Assembly: GCA_013151445.1 (NCBI GenBank)
Contig: JAADIG010000009.1
Coordinates: forward strand, 1-41,440
Direction of reading: 5' to 3'
Origin: Actinomycetota bacterium
Lineage (GTDB): Bacteria; Actinomycetota; Acidimicrobiia; Spongiisociales; UBA5794
Length of the DNA stretch: 41,440 nt
The position numbers and the translations under genes are program-made. This document shows, one piece after another, positions 1 to 8,468 of the stretch (positions within the stretch are counted from its first letter, which is position 1; each line of letters begins with the position of its first letter). Under the pieces are notes generated by a model, which saw nothing but the letters and a program-made list of their open reading frames with translations, was not told the origin of the DNA and did no database searches.

Positions 1-92
1 ACCGCGGAGACCCCGTCACCATCACCGGAACCCTCGACGAACTCGACGTCCCCAAACGCTCGATCTACCTCAAAAACGCCACACTCGGCTAG
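1..92 (+). CDS. C-terminal end of an unidentified protein (5' end outside window)
   Basis: An open frame enters from the left edge (first full codon at base 3) and stops at TAG 90-92, giving 29 residues that end in KNATLG. The pattern GDPVTITGTLDELDV followed by SIYLKNATL, with alternating hydrophobic residues, would suit the last strands of an OB-fold or similar beta-barrel, but this is too short to name. It converges on glyQS, whose stop lies 23 bases away, so this gene ends tail to tail with it. The function is unknown. Confidence 0.45.
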   Translation, partial: RGDPVTITGTLDELDVPKRSIYLKNATLG

Positions 93-115
93 CTGATCAC
101 CAAGACCGCGACTGT

Positions 116-1417
116 CTAGACCTTGAGACGCTCGGCGAGATACCTGTCCAACTGATCGATGGCAACACGGTCCTGTGCCATCGAGTCTCGATCGCGCACC
201 GTGACTTGCTGATCGTCAAGGGTGTCGAAGTCGATGGTCACGCAGTACGGCGTACCAATCTCGTCCTGGCGCCGGTACCGCTTGCCGATCGACTGGGTGA
301 CATCAACCTCAATGTCGTACCGCTCCCGCAACGACGCGGCAACGCGTTGGGTGACCTCGACGAGATCGGGTTTCTTCGACAGTGGCAACACTGCGACCTT
401 GACCGGGGCAAGGCGATGGTCAAGCTTGAGCACGGTGCGCGTCTCACCGCTCACGTCTTCGTCGCTGTAGGCGTCGATCAGAAACGCAAACGTGGTCCGC
501 GTCGCACCTGCGGCAGGTTCGATGACAAAAGGGAAGAACCGTTCGTTCGCCTCGGCGTCGAAGTAGCGCAGGTCCTTGCCGGAGTGTTCGGTATGTTGTT
601 TTAGGTCGAAATCGGTGCGGTTGGCGATGCCTTCGAGTTCGTCCCAACCCCACGGGAACAGAAACTCGACGTCGAATGTCCCGGCGGCGTAGTGGGCAAG
701 CTCCTCGGATTCATGTTCACGCAGACGCAAGTTCTCGTCAGTCATGCCGAGGTCGAGATACCAACTGTGACGCTCCTTAACCCAGTACTGGAACCACTCG
801 TCGGCCTCTTCGGGTCGCACGAAGAACTCCATCTCCATCTGCTCAAACTCGCGCGTACGGAACACGAACTGACCTGGCGTGATCTCGTTGCGGAATGACT
901 TCCCAACCTGGGCGATACCGAACGGCAGCTTCATCCGCGAGGTCCGGCGCACATTCTCGAAGTTGATGAAAATGCCCTGTGCGGTCTCCGGACGCAAATA
1001 CACCCGGTTCTCAGCCGTGGCAACCGGCCCCATGTTCGTCTGAAACATGAGATTGAAATCTTTCGCCGCAGCGAACGTACCTCGCTTGCCGCAGGTAGGA
1101 CATTGATCCTGATCTTCGAGTTTGTCGAGGCGGTGGCGGGCGTTGCAGTTCGTGCACTCAACCAGTGGGTCGGTGAACGAAGCGAGATGGCCCGATGCCT
1201 CCCACACTTGGGGAGACTGGATGATCGCGGAGTCAATGCCAACGATGTCGTCACGAAGTTTGACCATCGAGCGCCACCACTGCTCCTTTACGTTGCGCAA
1301 CAGGGCAGCACCAAGGGGACCGTAGTCGTAGGCGGAGCGCAATCCTCCATAGATTTCCGACGAAGGGAAAACAAAACCCCGGCTCTTTGAGAGGTTGACG
1401 ATCGTATCGAAATCCAT
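116..1417 (-). CDS. glyQS: Glycyl-tRNA synthetase, alpha2 (single-chain) type
   Basis: Charges tRNA-Gly with glycine in the cytoplasm. The 433-residue protein has the class II catalytic fold: an N-terminal GGLRSAYDYGPLGAAL segment (about residues 24-39) and a CxxC...CxxC zinc-ribbon insert (CTNCNARH to CPTCGKRG, about 88-112). The class II motifs are YLRPETAQGIF, then FRNEITPG with FRTREFEQMEMEFF (motif 2), and EPAAGATRTTFAFL (motif 3, with its arginine). The C-terminal anticodon-binding domain begins near KVAVLPLSKK. This is the single-polypeptide form common in Actinobacteria, not the separate GlyQ/GlyS form. The ATG at 1417 gives the family start. It is the last member of the minus-strand housekeeping block but is separated from uppS by the plus-strand MFS/TetR pair, so it probably has its own promoter in the 173-bp divergent gap. 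Confidence 0.97.
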   Translation of the reverse strand: MDFDTIVNLSKSRGFVFPSSEIYGGLRSAYDYGPLGAALLRNVKEQWWRSMVKLRDDIVGIDSAIIQSPQVWEASGHLASFTDPLVECTNCNARHRLDKLEDQDQCPTCGKRGTFAAAKDFNLMFQTNMGPVATAENRVYLRPETAQGIFINFENVRRTSRMKLPFGIAQVGKSFRNEITPGQFVFRTREFEQMEMEFFVRPEEADEWFQYWVKERHSWYLDLGMTDENLRLREHESEELAHYAAGTFDVEFLFPWGWDELEGIANRTDFDLKQHTEHSGKDLRYFDAEANERFFPFVIEPAAGATRTTFAFLIDAYSDEDVSGETRTVLKLDHRLAPVKVAVLPLSKKPDLVEVTQRVAASLRERYDIEVDVTQSIGKRYRRQDEIGTPYCVTIDFDTLDDQQVTVRDRDSMAQDRVAIDQLDRYLAERLKV

Positions 1418-1511
1418 AATGGAAATGACTCCAGGTGATGAGAGACGAATCCGGATAATAGAGCCTCACGGCCGGGTCTCCTACCTCGCCGAGCCACTAC
1501 CGCCATTACGC

Positions 1512-1523
1512 TACGGTACCGTA
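1512..1523. promoter_or_regulatory. Perfect 12-bp palindrome, candidate TetR operator
   Basis: TACGGTACCGTA is a perfect 12-bp palindrome in the gap between divergent glyQS and the MFS pump. Symmetric sites of this kind are typical targets of TetR-family dimers, and a TetR gene follows the pump. The assignment to that regulator is inferred from context only. Confidence 0.5.
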
Positions 1524-1540
1524 TGGCATTTCCTTGTTAT

Positions 1541-1564
1541 ATACGATACGATACCGATGCGTAT
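1541..1564. promoter_or_regulatory. Imperfect inverted repeat upstream of MFS pump, second candidate operator
   Basis: The segment starts ATACGATACG and ends GATGCGTAT, so ATACG at the left is mirrored by CGTAT at the right, with partial symmetry between. It lies 27 bases before the pump's start codon, where a repressor would block the promoter or early transcription. It shares the GATAC/GTATC half-site flavour of the 1512-1523 palindrome. Confidence 0.4.
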
Positions 1565-1590
1565 CTCAATCCACTCATCCAGGAGACCCC

Positions 1591-3138
1591 ATGTCCGCCA
1601 AGGACCGCATCTACGAACAACGCTGGCTGACGTTGGCCGTGTTATCACTCAGCCTGGTCATCATCGGACTCGACAACACGATTCTCAACATTGCAATTCC
1701 CACGCTGCAGCAAACGTTCCAAGCAAGCGCATCGGAACTGCAATGGATGGTTGACTCGTACATCCTGGTCTTTGCTGGATTGCTCCTCACGATGGGGGCG
1801 CTCGGCGACCGTTTCGGACGGGCCCGGGCCCTCACCGCGGGCCTCATCATTTTCGGGGCCGCATCGGCGTTCGCCGCATACGCCGACTCGGCGAACGCCT
1901 TGATTGTTGCCAGGGGTGTCATGGGTATCGGGGGCGCACTGATGATGCCGGCCACCCTCTCGATCATTGTCGACGTCTTCCCGAAGGAGGAGCGGGGAAA
2001 GGCGATCGCCATCTGGGCGGCCGTAGCCGGTCTCGGCATTGGACTCGGACCGCTCCTCGGCGGTGTATTGCTGGAAACCTTCTGGTGGGGGTCGGTGTTT
2101 CTTGTGAACATTCCAATCATCCTCGGTGCCCTCGTCCTCGGCCGGTTCCTGGTTCCAAATAGTTCGGATCCGGATGCCCCACGGACCGATATCGTCGGAG
2201 CGGGATTGTCGATGGCCGCCGTTTCGGCGATCGTGTATTCGATTATTGAGGCACCCTCACTCGGCTGGACAAGCGGACAAGTCCTCGCCGCGTTCGGAAT
2301 CGGTGTTGTGGCGCTCGCCATCTTCGTGTGGTGGGAGCAGCGCGTGAAGAACCCGATATTTGATCTCGCGTTCTTCCAGAGCAAACGGTTCACGGGAGGC
2401 GTCTTGGCAATCACAATTGCCTTCTTCGCTCTCTTCGGGGTCGTCTTCCTGTTCACGCAGTACATGCAGTTCGTCAAGGGATACTCTCCACTCGAAGCAG
2501 GTGTTCGCATAGCCCCGATCGCCCTCGGCATGGCCATTGGATCAGCAAGAAGCCACCTTGCTGTCAGAAGGTTCGGTACCACTCGTGTCGTCACCGTTGC
2601 CATGGTTGCCCTCGGAGTCGTCATCGCTTCGCTCTCCACCGTCACCGCCGGCACAAGCTACGTCTATCTCTTCTTTGCGCTCGTGGGTATGTCCATGTCG
2701 ATGGGATTCATCATGGCACCGGCGACCGATGCAGTCATGGGTTCGATACCGGTGGCAAAAGCAGGGGTCGGATCAGCAACCAACGACGTGACGCGACAAC
2801 TTGGTGGCGCTCTCGGTGTCGCGATCGTCGGGTCAGCCATGAATGCAAGGTTCAGCGCCAGCATGGCTGATGCAGTCGTCGCGCTCCCCCAACAGGCAGC
2901 GGAGGCGGCATCGAATTCGGTCGGTGCAGCCATCTCAATCGCATCCCAGCTTCCCGAACCAGTCGGCACGGCGCTCGCAGCGGCAGCGAATGAGGCATTC
3001 CTCCAGGGATTTGGTGCCGCCGCCGTGGTGGCTACCGCCGTCGCTCTTGTCGGAGCTGTCGCTGTTGCCAAGTTGCTGCCGGCAACTGAAGACCAAGCCC
3101 CGGTACCGGTGCTAAGCACTTCTCGGACATCCGACTAG
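1591..3138 (+). CDS. MFS drug-efflux transporter, DHA2 (EmrB/QacA) family, 14 TM
   Basis: Proton-coupled export of drugs or other toxic small molecules across the cytoplasmic membrane; the substrate cannot be read from sequence. The 515-residue protein shows LDNTILNIAIPTLQQTF in TM1 (motif D1), LGDRFGRARAL in the TM2-3 loop (motif A) and GLGIGLGPLLGGVL in TM5 (antiporter motif C). Its length and the even spread of hydrophobic stretches fit 14 helices. I chose ATG 1591 because AGGAGA lies just upstream; an in-frame TTG at 1534 would add 19 unlikely residues and run through the candidate operator. A TetR gene follows 11 bases after the stop, the usual arrangement of a self-controlled efflux operon. 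Confidence 0.92.
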   Translation: MSAKDRIYEQRWLTLAVLSLSLVIIGLDNTILNIAIPTLQQTFQASASELQWMVDSYILVFAGLLLTMGALGDRFGRARALTAGLIIFGAASAFAAYADSANALIVARGVMGIGGALMMPATLSIIVDVFPKEERGKAIAIWAAVAGLGIGLGPLLGGVLLETFWWGSVFLVNIPIILGALVLGRFLVPNSSDPDAPRTDIVGAGLSMAAVSAIVYSIIEAPSLGWTSGQVLAAFGIGVVALAIFVWWEQRVKNPIFDLAFFQSKRFTGGVLAITIAFFALFGVVFLFTQYMQFVKGYSPLEAGVRIAPIALGMAIGSARSHLAVRRFGTTRVVTVAMVALGVVIASLSTVTAGTSYVYLFFALVGMSMSMGFIMAPATDAVMGSIPVAKAGVGSATNDVTRQLGGALGVAIVGSAMNARFSASMADAVVALPQQAAEAASNSVGAAISIASQLPEPVGTALAAAANEAFLQGFGAAAVVATAVALVGAVAVAKLLPATEDQAPVPVLSTSRTSD

Positions 3139-3149
3139 CGTCTTCGATA

Positions 3150-3761
3150 ATGGCTACGTCTTCACACACATCGGCGGGTCGGCCTCGGAGCACCGAGGCC
3201 GACGACGCCATCTACGATGCCACGATCGAGATCCTGATCGAGAAGGGTTTTGGTGGCATTTCTTTCGAGGCGGTCGCGGCGACTGCCGGTGTAGCGAAAA
3301 CAACCATCTACCGCCGGCACAAGACCAAGGAGGACCTTGTCGTCGCTGCGCTACGGTGTCGCCTCCACGGCCCGACCATCGAAACGACTGGGGACTTCAA
3401 GGACGATTTGGCGCGGCTCATGAGCGTGATTCGGACGAACATGGTCGATAACAACGGCATCCGCATGGTCTCCGCACTGATGGTGGAAATGGACAGAGCA
3501 CCACTCCTCCTTGAAACCTTTCGCGAGAAGGGCCATGAGGAACGCAGAGAACACTTCATGCGGTTTGTGACGACCGCGATCGATGCCGGTATCGTGAAAC
3601 CCGATGTTGATCCAGAAATCGTTTGCGACATGGCCGTTGGAGCGCTGCTCGCCCAAACCATGGCCGCCGGGTATCCGGATCCCGCCTATGTCACCCAGCT
3701 CGTCGATCAGGTCTGGTCATTGATCGCTGTCGATCCGTCGGTGACAACCGGGGCGTCCTGA
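3150..3761 (+). CDS. TetR-family transcriptional repressor
   Basis: Ligand-responsive DNA-binding repressor, probably of the pump upstream. The 203-residue protein has a TetR helix-turn-helix at about residues 20-66: AIYDATIEILIEKGF, then ISFEAVAATAGVAKTTIYRRH, then KEDLV. The C-terminal two-thirds is the variable helical ligand-binding and dimerisation domain, with a shape like the TetR C-terminal families found next to efflux pumps. It starts 11 bases after the MFS stop, so the two are likely co-transcribed. Its last 55 bases overlap the 3' end of uppS on the other strand. Confidence 0.9.
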   Translation: MATSSHTSAGRPRSTEADDAIYDATIEILIEKGFGGISFEAVAATAGVAKTTIYRRHKTKEDLVVAALRCRLHGPTIETTGDFKDDLARLMSVIRTNMVDNNGIRMVSALMVEMDRAPLLLETFREKGHEERREHFMRFVTTAIDAGIVKPDVDPEIVCDMAVGALLAQTMAAGYPDPAYVTQLVDQVWSLIAVDPSVTTGAS

Positions 3762-4483
3762 GCCACACCGAAACGGCGCTCACGGTGTTGATACTCGACC
3801 ACACAGTCAAACAACGTGTTTCGATCAAAATCGGGCCACAGCACGGGTGTGAACACAAACTCCGAATACGCCGACTGCCACAACAAGAAGTTGGACGTCC
3901 GCTGCTCACCGCTCGACCGAATGATCAGCTCGGGTTCCGGCATCTCGGGTAAATACATCGCTGCACCGAGTGCGGCTTCGTCGATGTCGGCAACGGCTAT
4001 CTCACCAGCCTCCACGCGGGCAGCGAGTCGTTTCGTTGCTTCGACAATCTCCAACCGACCACCGTAGCTAAAGGCAAACACGAGGTGCATCGTGGTGTTG
4101 GCGGCAGTCCTCTCTTCGCTCACCCGAATTCGTTCCTTCAGGTCGTCTGGAATGCGAGGGTCCGCCTTGTCGCCAATGAAGTGAATGGCGACACCCTGAG
4201 CATCCAACTCGTCGCGGCGCCGCTCAAGCAGATCGGCGTTGAAGTGCATCAAGAAGTCCACTTCGTCGGATTCGCGCATCCAGTTCTCCGTGGAGAAGGC
4301 GTACACAGTGAGCCATTCGACGCCGAGTTCCAAGGCACCTTGGATCGTGTCGAACAAGGCTGGCTCACCGCGAGCATGCCCGGCTATGCGGGGTAAGTTC
4401 TGTACGTTCGCCCAACGACCGTTTCCGTCCATAATGACGCCAATATGTCGTGGCACGCGGTCCCTGTCGATGCGATCATCCAT
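3707..4483 (-). CDS. uppS: Isoprenyl transferase / undecaprenyl diphosphate synthase
   Basis: Condenses isopentenyl diphosphate onto an allylic primer to make the polyprenyl diphosphate used as lipid carrier for cell-wall synthesis. The 258-residue protein has the cis-prenyltransferase signatures in order: HIGVIMDGNGRWA with the catalytic Asp near the N-terminus, GHARG, LTVYAFSTENW, and the diphosphate-binding RSSGEQRTSNFLLWQ with WPDF near the C-terminus. I chose ATG 4483, which overlaps the recO stop by 8 bases; upstream in-frame starts would give a non-homologous extension inside recO. About 20 residues after the usual RRFG end (APVVTDGSTAINDQT) are encoded in the overlap with the convergent tetR. 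Product chain length cannot be told from this. Confidence 0.95.
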   Translation of the reverse strand: MDDRIDRDRVPRHIGVIMDGNGRWANVQNLPRIAGHARGEPALFDTIQGALELGVEWLTVYAFSTENWMRESDEVDFLMHFNADLLERRRDELDAQGVAIHFIGDKADPRIPDDLKERIRVSEERTAANTTMHLVFAFSYGGRLEIVEATKRLAARVEAGEIAVADIDEAALGAAMYLPEMPEPELIIRSSGEQRTSNFLLWQSAYSEFVFTPVLWPDFDRNTLFDCVVEYQHRERRFGVAQDAPVVTDGSTAINDQT

Positions 4484-5195
4484 CGAGCACCGCCAAGGTC
4501 CGAAGACGTCGCTCCAGGTGAAACTCGATGAACCGACGGGTAATCCCGAGGGCATCACCCGAGAACGACCGGTCAACGGCGGGAAGCGTGTGAAGATCCG
4601 CCGCCGCCATGTTCGACAGATACCCGACAACACCCGCCCGCAGCGCATACGCCCCTGGTTGACGACATGACTCACAGACCACGCCACCCTCGGCGAAGGA
4701 GAATCGTTTGAGGTTGCTCTCGGAACCGCACGACGCACATTCATCAAACGATGGGGCGAGACCGATGACTGCGGCGGCCTTGATAAGGAATGCGGTTACC
4801 AGGTCAGGATGGGCTCCGGCGAGGTCAAGCGTCTTGAGCCCTCGTTGCAACAACAAGAACATGCGCAGCGAGGACTCCCCCTCCTGGGCGACCGCATCGA
4901 CGACTTCGACCATCGTGCCAGCGGCGCTCACCGAATCAAGATCGTTACGGATGTTGCCATGGCCGTCGATGAGCGAAGCAGCAGTGATCGTGTCCAGGTT
5001 GCGGCCCTCGTAGAGCTGGAGGTCGACATGGGAAAACGTCTCGAGACGGCCTCCGAACCTGCTCTTGGTTTTACGGACACCCTTGGCAACCGTACGAATC
5101 TTTCCGTTGTTCGGCGACAACAGCACCACGATGCGGTCGGCTTCACCGAACGGGTAGCTACGCAACACAATCCCCTGGTCGTTTCGTATGCCCAT
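4476..5195 (-). CDS. recO: DNA repair protein RecO
   Basis: Recombination mediator that helps load RecA onto SSB-coated single strands in the RecF pathway. The 239-residue protein begins with the OB-fold segment GIVLRSYPFGEADRIVVLLS and GKIRTVAKGVRKTKSRFGG, typical of RecO. It then has a helical domain with a four-cysteine zinc site (CASCG ... CESC, about residues 158-183). The length is normal for the family. It is first in a two-gene unit: its TGA stop overlaps the uppS ATG by 8 bases, so translation of uppS is probably coupled. The promoter should lie in the 99-bp gap shared with the divergent pterin dehydratase. Confidence 0.94.
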   Translation of the reverse strand: MGIRNDQGIVLRSYPFGEADRIVVLLSPNNGKIRTVAKGVRKTKSRFGGRLETFSHVDLQLYEGRNLDTITAASLIDGHGNIRNDLDSVSAAGTMVEVVDAVAQEGESSLRMFLLLQRGLKTLDLAGAHPDLVTAFLIKAAAVIGLAPSFDECASCGSESNLKRFSFAEGGVVCESCRQPGAYALRAGVVGYLSNMAAADLHTLPAVDRSFSGDALGITRRFIEFHLERRLRTLAVLDG

Positions 5196-5294
5196 GCGCC
5201 CTCCATTCGGGGTGACCTGTGTACGCGGCTGCGGAGCGTCAGAACAACGCGACTAAGAGCGTACCCTGTTGACAGACGTTTCGAGAGGAGTTCC

Positions 5295-5573
5295 GTGAAC
5301 CGCATTTCCGATGCCGCGTTCCTCACCTGGGTGGCTAACCATCCCGACTGGGTTCGTGAGGACGAGACGATATTCAAGACAAGGCGCGGTGACACGTTTG
5401 CTGCGGCCATGGGCTTTGTGACGGGTATCGGCGTGCTCGCAGATACCGCCGACCACCACCCTGATATCGACATCCGATATCGCGACGTAACTGTTGCGTT
5501 GACGACCCACTCCGAACACGCCCTCACCACCAAGGACCTTGAGCTAGCAGCCGCAATCGACGCCCTCCCCTAG
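5295..5573 (+). CDS. Pterin-4a-carbinolamine dehydratase (4a-hydroxytetrahydrobiopterin dehydratase)
   Basis: Dehydrates the 4a-hydroxy-tetrahydropterin left after aromatic amino-acid hydroxylation; many bacteria carry it without a known hydroxylase nearby. The 92-residue product carries the signature HHPDIDIRYRDVTVALTTHS and GLT-like ALTTKDLELAAAID; the paired histidines and the later TH are the active-site residues of this fold. I chose GTG 5295 because GAGAGGAG lies 4 bases upstream; the frame is open much further 5' but only as antisense to recO. It sits alone on the plus strand between minus-strand tatD and recO, so it looks like an insertion into the conserved block. Confidence 0.9.
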   Translation: MNRISDAAFLTWVANHPDWVREDETIFKTRRGDTFAAAMGFVTGIGVLADTADHHPDIDIRYRDVTVALTTHSEHALTTKDLELAAAIDALP

Positions 5574-5613
5574 GTGCAAGGGCTGCTCCCCTGAGGACGA
5601 ACCGGCACGCTGT

Positions 5614-6393
5614 TCATGCGTGAATTTTCGCTAACCAGGGTTTCAGGTGACTGTCGTTCTCGATGAGGTGCGCCATATTCACGCGAACGAGAGCGAGAAG
5701 CTCGTCTCGTGTCACCCCCCGCACACGAGCCAACTCGTCGGTGATATCTCCAATGAGAGCGGGAGAACCCGCATCACCGGTGACCCACTGCGGACCGCCG
5801 GGGTTATCGGTCTCAGTGAGTAATTGATCCGCTGGTATCGCCCGGGCAATGTCCCGTATGTGGTCCGAATGGAGCACCTCCACACCGACACTGAACATGA
5901 GACCCATCTCGATCATCCTGTCGAGCACATCCAACGGACCCGAAAACCAATGGATGATCGCCCGCTCAACCCCCGACTCGGAGAGAAGCCTCACCGTGTC
6001 ATGCTCGGCGCCGGCACAATGGATGCTGACAAGCTTGTCCTGATTTCGGGCCCGGTGCAGCATCCATCGAAAAACCTGCTGCTGGGCCGGGTAGAGACTC
6101 TCATCGGTTACAAACCGGTAATCCAGGCCGATTTCGCCGAGCATGGGGCTGCGATCGACGAACCGATCGAGGTCTTCGATCGAATCGACATAGATCGAAG
6201 CCTCCGACGGGTGAATCCCGAAGGACGGCACCACGAGATCGGATCGGGTCGCGATCCCCTCGGTACGGACAAAGGACGGGACGTCGATCGAGACACCGAG
6301 CGTGAGTATCCGGTGGCGCTCAATCGTCTCAAGGACTCCGACGAGTTCGTCGTCGGAATACATCTCCGGGTGCGAATGGGCATCGACGTACAT
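5614..6393 (-). CDS. tatD: TatD-family metal-dependent hydrolase (putative DNase)
   Basis: Member of the amidohydrolase-like TatD family, in which characterised members are metal-dependent nucleases. The 259-residue protein has the ordered metal ligands of a TIM-barrel hydrolase: VDAHSHPEM at the N-terminus, GEIGLDY, VSIHCAG, IIHWFSG, and LTETDNPGGP near the C-terminus. It is more divergent than typical TatD (HSHPEM rather than HCHLD). ATG 6393 is preferred over TTG 6396 because GGAGAG lies upstream. It follows era by about 20 bases in the same direction, so it probably ends the phoH-era operon. Confidence 0.88.
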   Translation of the reverse strand: MYVDAHSHPEMYSDDELVGVLETIERHRILTLGVSIDVPSFVRTEGIATRSDLVVPSFGIHPSEASIYVDSIEDLDRFVDRSPMLGEIGLDYRFVTDESLYPAQQQVFRWMLHRARNQDKLVSIHCAGAEHDTVRLLSESGVERAIIHWFSGPLDVLDRMIEMGLMFSVGVEVLHSDHIRDIARAIPADQLLTETDNPGGPQWVTGDAGSPALIGDITDELARVRGVTRDELLALVRVNMAHLIENDSHLKPWLAKIHA

Positions 6394-6414
6394 CAACTCT
6401 CCGTATGGATCGCT

Positions 6415-7299
6415 CTAGAAGCCCATGCGGTCGAGTGCGCTGTCGCGACGCTGCCAGTCGGCTTCGACCTTGACGCGCAGATCCAGAAATACCCTGGTAC
6501 CAAAGAGACGTTCGAGCTCACCCCGGGTTTCGGTACCAACGTCACGCAGGAGCACCCCACCCTTGCCGATCACGATGCCCTTTTGCGACTTACGCTCGAC
6601 GTATACGGTGGCCGAAACGGCGACAACACCATTGGGTCGAGTTTCGATTTCCTCGACAACAACAGCGAGGCTGTGCGGAAGCTCCTCGCGCAGCCGACGA
6701 AGAAACTTCTCTCGTACTAACTCCGCCGCCCACAGCTGGTCGGGCTGGTCGGTCACCATGTCCGCGGGGAAAAACATCGGTCCGTCGGTCAGCAACGGCG
6801 TGAGCTCATCGATGATCGGCTCGGTACCCTTTTCCTTGAGCGCAGACACCGGCACGTAAGCGTGGAAATCCCACTCCCCCGCCACCCGTAGCTGGTCGAT
6901 CACCTGGTCGGGTTTCGCAATGTCGGTCTTGTTGACGACGACCACTACGGGGACGCCGCTTTCCTTGAGCCGATCGGCAATAAGCCGGTCTCCGGGTCCG
7001 ATTTTCTTGGTCGCATCGACGACGAACAGGGCCGCGTCGGCCTCACCGAGGGAGCCGTATACCAGCTTGTTGAGCCGTTCCCCGAGGGAGTTCTTCGGCT
7101 TATGAAGCCCCGGTGTGTCAACAAAGACATACTGGCGCTGGGGATCGCTGAGGGTAAGCACACCGCGAATCGTGTTGCGAGTCGTCTGCGGGCGGGATGA
7201 CGTGATCGCCACCTTGACGCCGACAAGGGCGTTGACGAGCGTTGACTTCCCGACGTTGGGACGCCCGACTACGGCAAAGAACCCTGAAGCTGTCGTCAT
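6415..7299 (-). CDS. era: GTPase Era
   Basis: Ras-like GTPase that binds 16S rRNA near its 3' end and assists 30S assembly. The 294-residue protein has G1 GRPNVGKSTL, switch I near SSRPQTTRNTIRG, G3 VDTPGLHKPKN, G4 NKTD and G5 VSALKEKG. A C-terminal KH domain follows: REELPHSLAVVVEEI, then IVIGKGGVLLRDVGTETRGELE with the GKGG loop. The length is typical. Its ATG overlaps the end of the CorC-like gene by 4 bases (ATGA), indicating coupled translation in the ribosome-maturation cluster with ybeY. Confidence 0.97.
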   Translation of the reverse strand: MTTASGFFAVVGRPNVGKSTLVNALVGVKVAITSSRPQTTRNTIRGVLTLSDPQRQYVFVDTPGLHKPKNSLGERLNKLVYGSLGEADAALFVVDATKKIGPGDRLIADRLKESGVPVVVVVNKTDIAKPDQVIDQLRVAGEWDFHAYVPVSALKEKGTEPIIDELTPLLTDGPMFFPADMVTDQPDQLWAAELVREKFLRRLREELPHSLAVVVEEIETRPNGVVAVSATVYVERKSQKGIVIGKGGVLLRDVGTETRGELERLFGTRVFLDLRVKVEADWQRRDSALDRMGF

Positions 7300-8468
7300 T
7301 GTTTCGATATCCGAACCCGCGACACCCGGCGGCCCTGAACCTGGTCTGCCACAAGCACCAGCCCTTGGTAGGTGAATGCCTCACCTTCACGAGGCACCCG
7401 ACCCGCAAGATCGAGCACCAATCCACCGACAGTGTCAAACTCTTCCGCCGGCAACTTCGTGTCCGTCAGCTCGCTAAGAGCGTCAACATCAAGGCGAGCA
7501 TCGACCAACAATTCATCGTCGGACAGAATCTCGACCATGGGTTCTTCGTCGTCGTACTCGTCGACGATCTCGCCCACGAGTTCCTCAAGAAGGTCCTCGA
7601 TGGTGACGAGACCGGCCGTGCCGCCGAATTCATCGACAACGATTGCGAGGTGTACCTGGTTCGTCTGCATGTCCCGCAGGAGCTCGGAGACCCGCTTGGT
7701 TTCCGGTACGAAGTACGCGGGACGCATGAACTGTGAACACAGACGAGCATCCTCCTCGTTGTCCATGAGTTTGAGTAGGTCGCGGGCATACAGAACACCC
7801 TCGATGTGATCGACGTCTTCACCGACCACTGGAACCCTCGAGCGACCTTCGGCGATCACCAGATCGAGCGCAGCGTCGGTTGATTCTGTGCCGGCGATCG
7901 AAATCATGTCAGGACGCGGAGTCATCACTTCTCGTACGATCGTGTCGGTAAAATCCAACACAGACGAGATCAGTTCCTTCTCTTTGCGATCATCCTCGTC
8001 ATCGTCCGGTTCGGATGCGGTTTGGTCGTCATCGAATTCGGTAACCAGATCCGATGCGGCGTCACCGATAGCGATCGCCGGTTTCAGCAACCATGCGAAC
8101 CGGTACGCGAGGAGCGCCGGTCGATTGCGACCCAGGGTACGAGGCAAGAGATCTCCGAAGACTGCCAGGACCAACCCGAATAACACCAGCGCAACCGCAA
8201 GATTTGCCCCCCTCTCAAGGCGTGTCAACGCCCAGGACGCCGGCACGGCTGCGGCCACGAGGAACAGCGTGTGAGTCATTCCAAGCGCTGGCTGAAGTCG
8301 GGAGCGGTCGTTCAACATTTCAGCAACCGCCGCGGCCCGTTTGTCACCATCCCCCGCATCATGGAGGGCATCCGCACGTGGCGTCCGCACTAACGAGGCC
8401 CCTGCTGCGCGCACGATAGCTGTCAGTACGACAAGAAATCCCGAAACCAAGAGAGCAACATACGTCAT
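7296..8468 (-). CDS. CorC/HlyC-type CBS-domain membrane protein (DUF21-CBS-transporter-associated domain)
   Basis: Membrane protein of the CNNM/CorC family, related to magnesium or cobalt efflux and often mislabelled as hemolysin. The 390-residue protein starts with a DUF21-like membrane part (YVALLVSGFLVVLTAIV and later hydrophobic stretches up to about residue 140), then an acidic linker (TEFDDDQTASEPDDDEDD). A CBS pair follows (VREVMTPRPDMISI; VHLAIVVDEFGGTAGLVTIEDLLEELVG is cut here into two motifs, IVVDEFGGTAGLVT and IEDLLEELVGEI). The C-terminal CorC_HlyC domain has EEFDTVGGLVLDLAGRVP. Both of its ends overlap neighbours by 4 bases (ybeY before, era after). The transported ion is not evident. 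Confidence 0.92.
   Translation of the reverse strand: MTYVALLVSGFLVVLTAIVRAAGASLVRTPRADALHDAGDGDKRAAAVAEMLNDRSRLQPALGMTHTLFLVAAAVPASWALTRLERGANLAVALVLFGLVLAVFGDLLPRTLGRNRPALLAYRFAWLLKPAIAIGDAASDLVTEFDDDQTASEPDDDEDDRKEKELISSVLDFTDTIVREVMTPRPDMISIAGTESTDAALDLVIAEGRSRVPVVGEDVDHIEGVLYARDLLKLMDNEEDARLCSQFMRPAYFVPETKRVSELLRDMQTNQVHLAIVVDEFGGTAGLVTIEDLLEELVGEIVDEYDDEEPMVEILSDDELLVDARLDVDALSELTDTKLPAEEFDTVGGLVLDLAGRVPREGEAFTYQGLVLVADQVQGRRVSRVRISKQ

Noticed and set aside
1611-2654. 347-codon open frame on the minus strand opposite the MFS pump
   Set aside because: Antisense of a GC-rich membrane-protein gene; the product has no recognisable domain.
5271-5276. TTGACA as a -35 box for the pterin dehydratase gene
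   Set aside because: It is only 18 bases before the start codon, so the -10 would fall inside the gene.
5824-6720. 298-codon plus-strand open frame opposite tatD and era
   Set aside because: It spans the antisense of two conserved genes and the gap between them; composition is that of a shadow.
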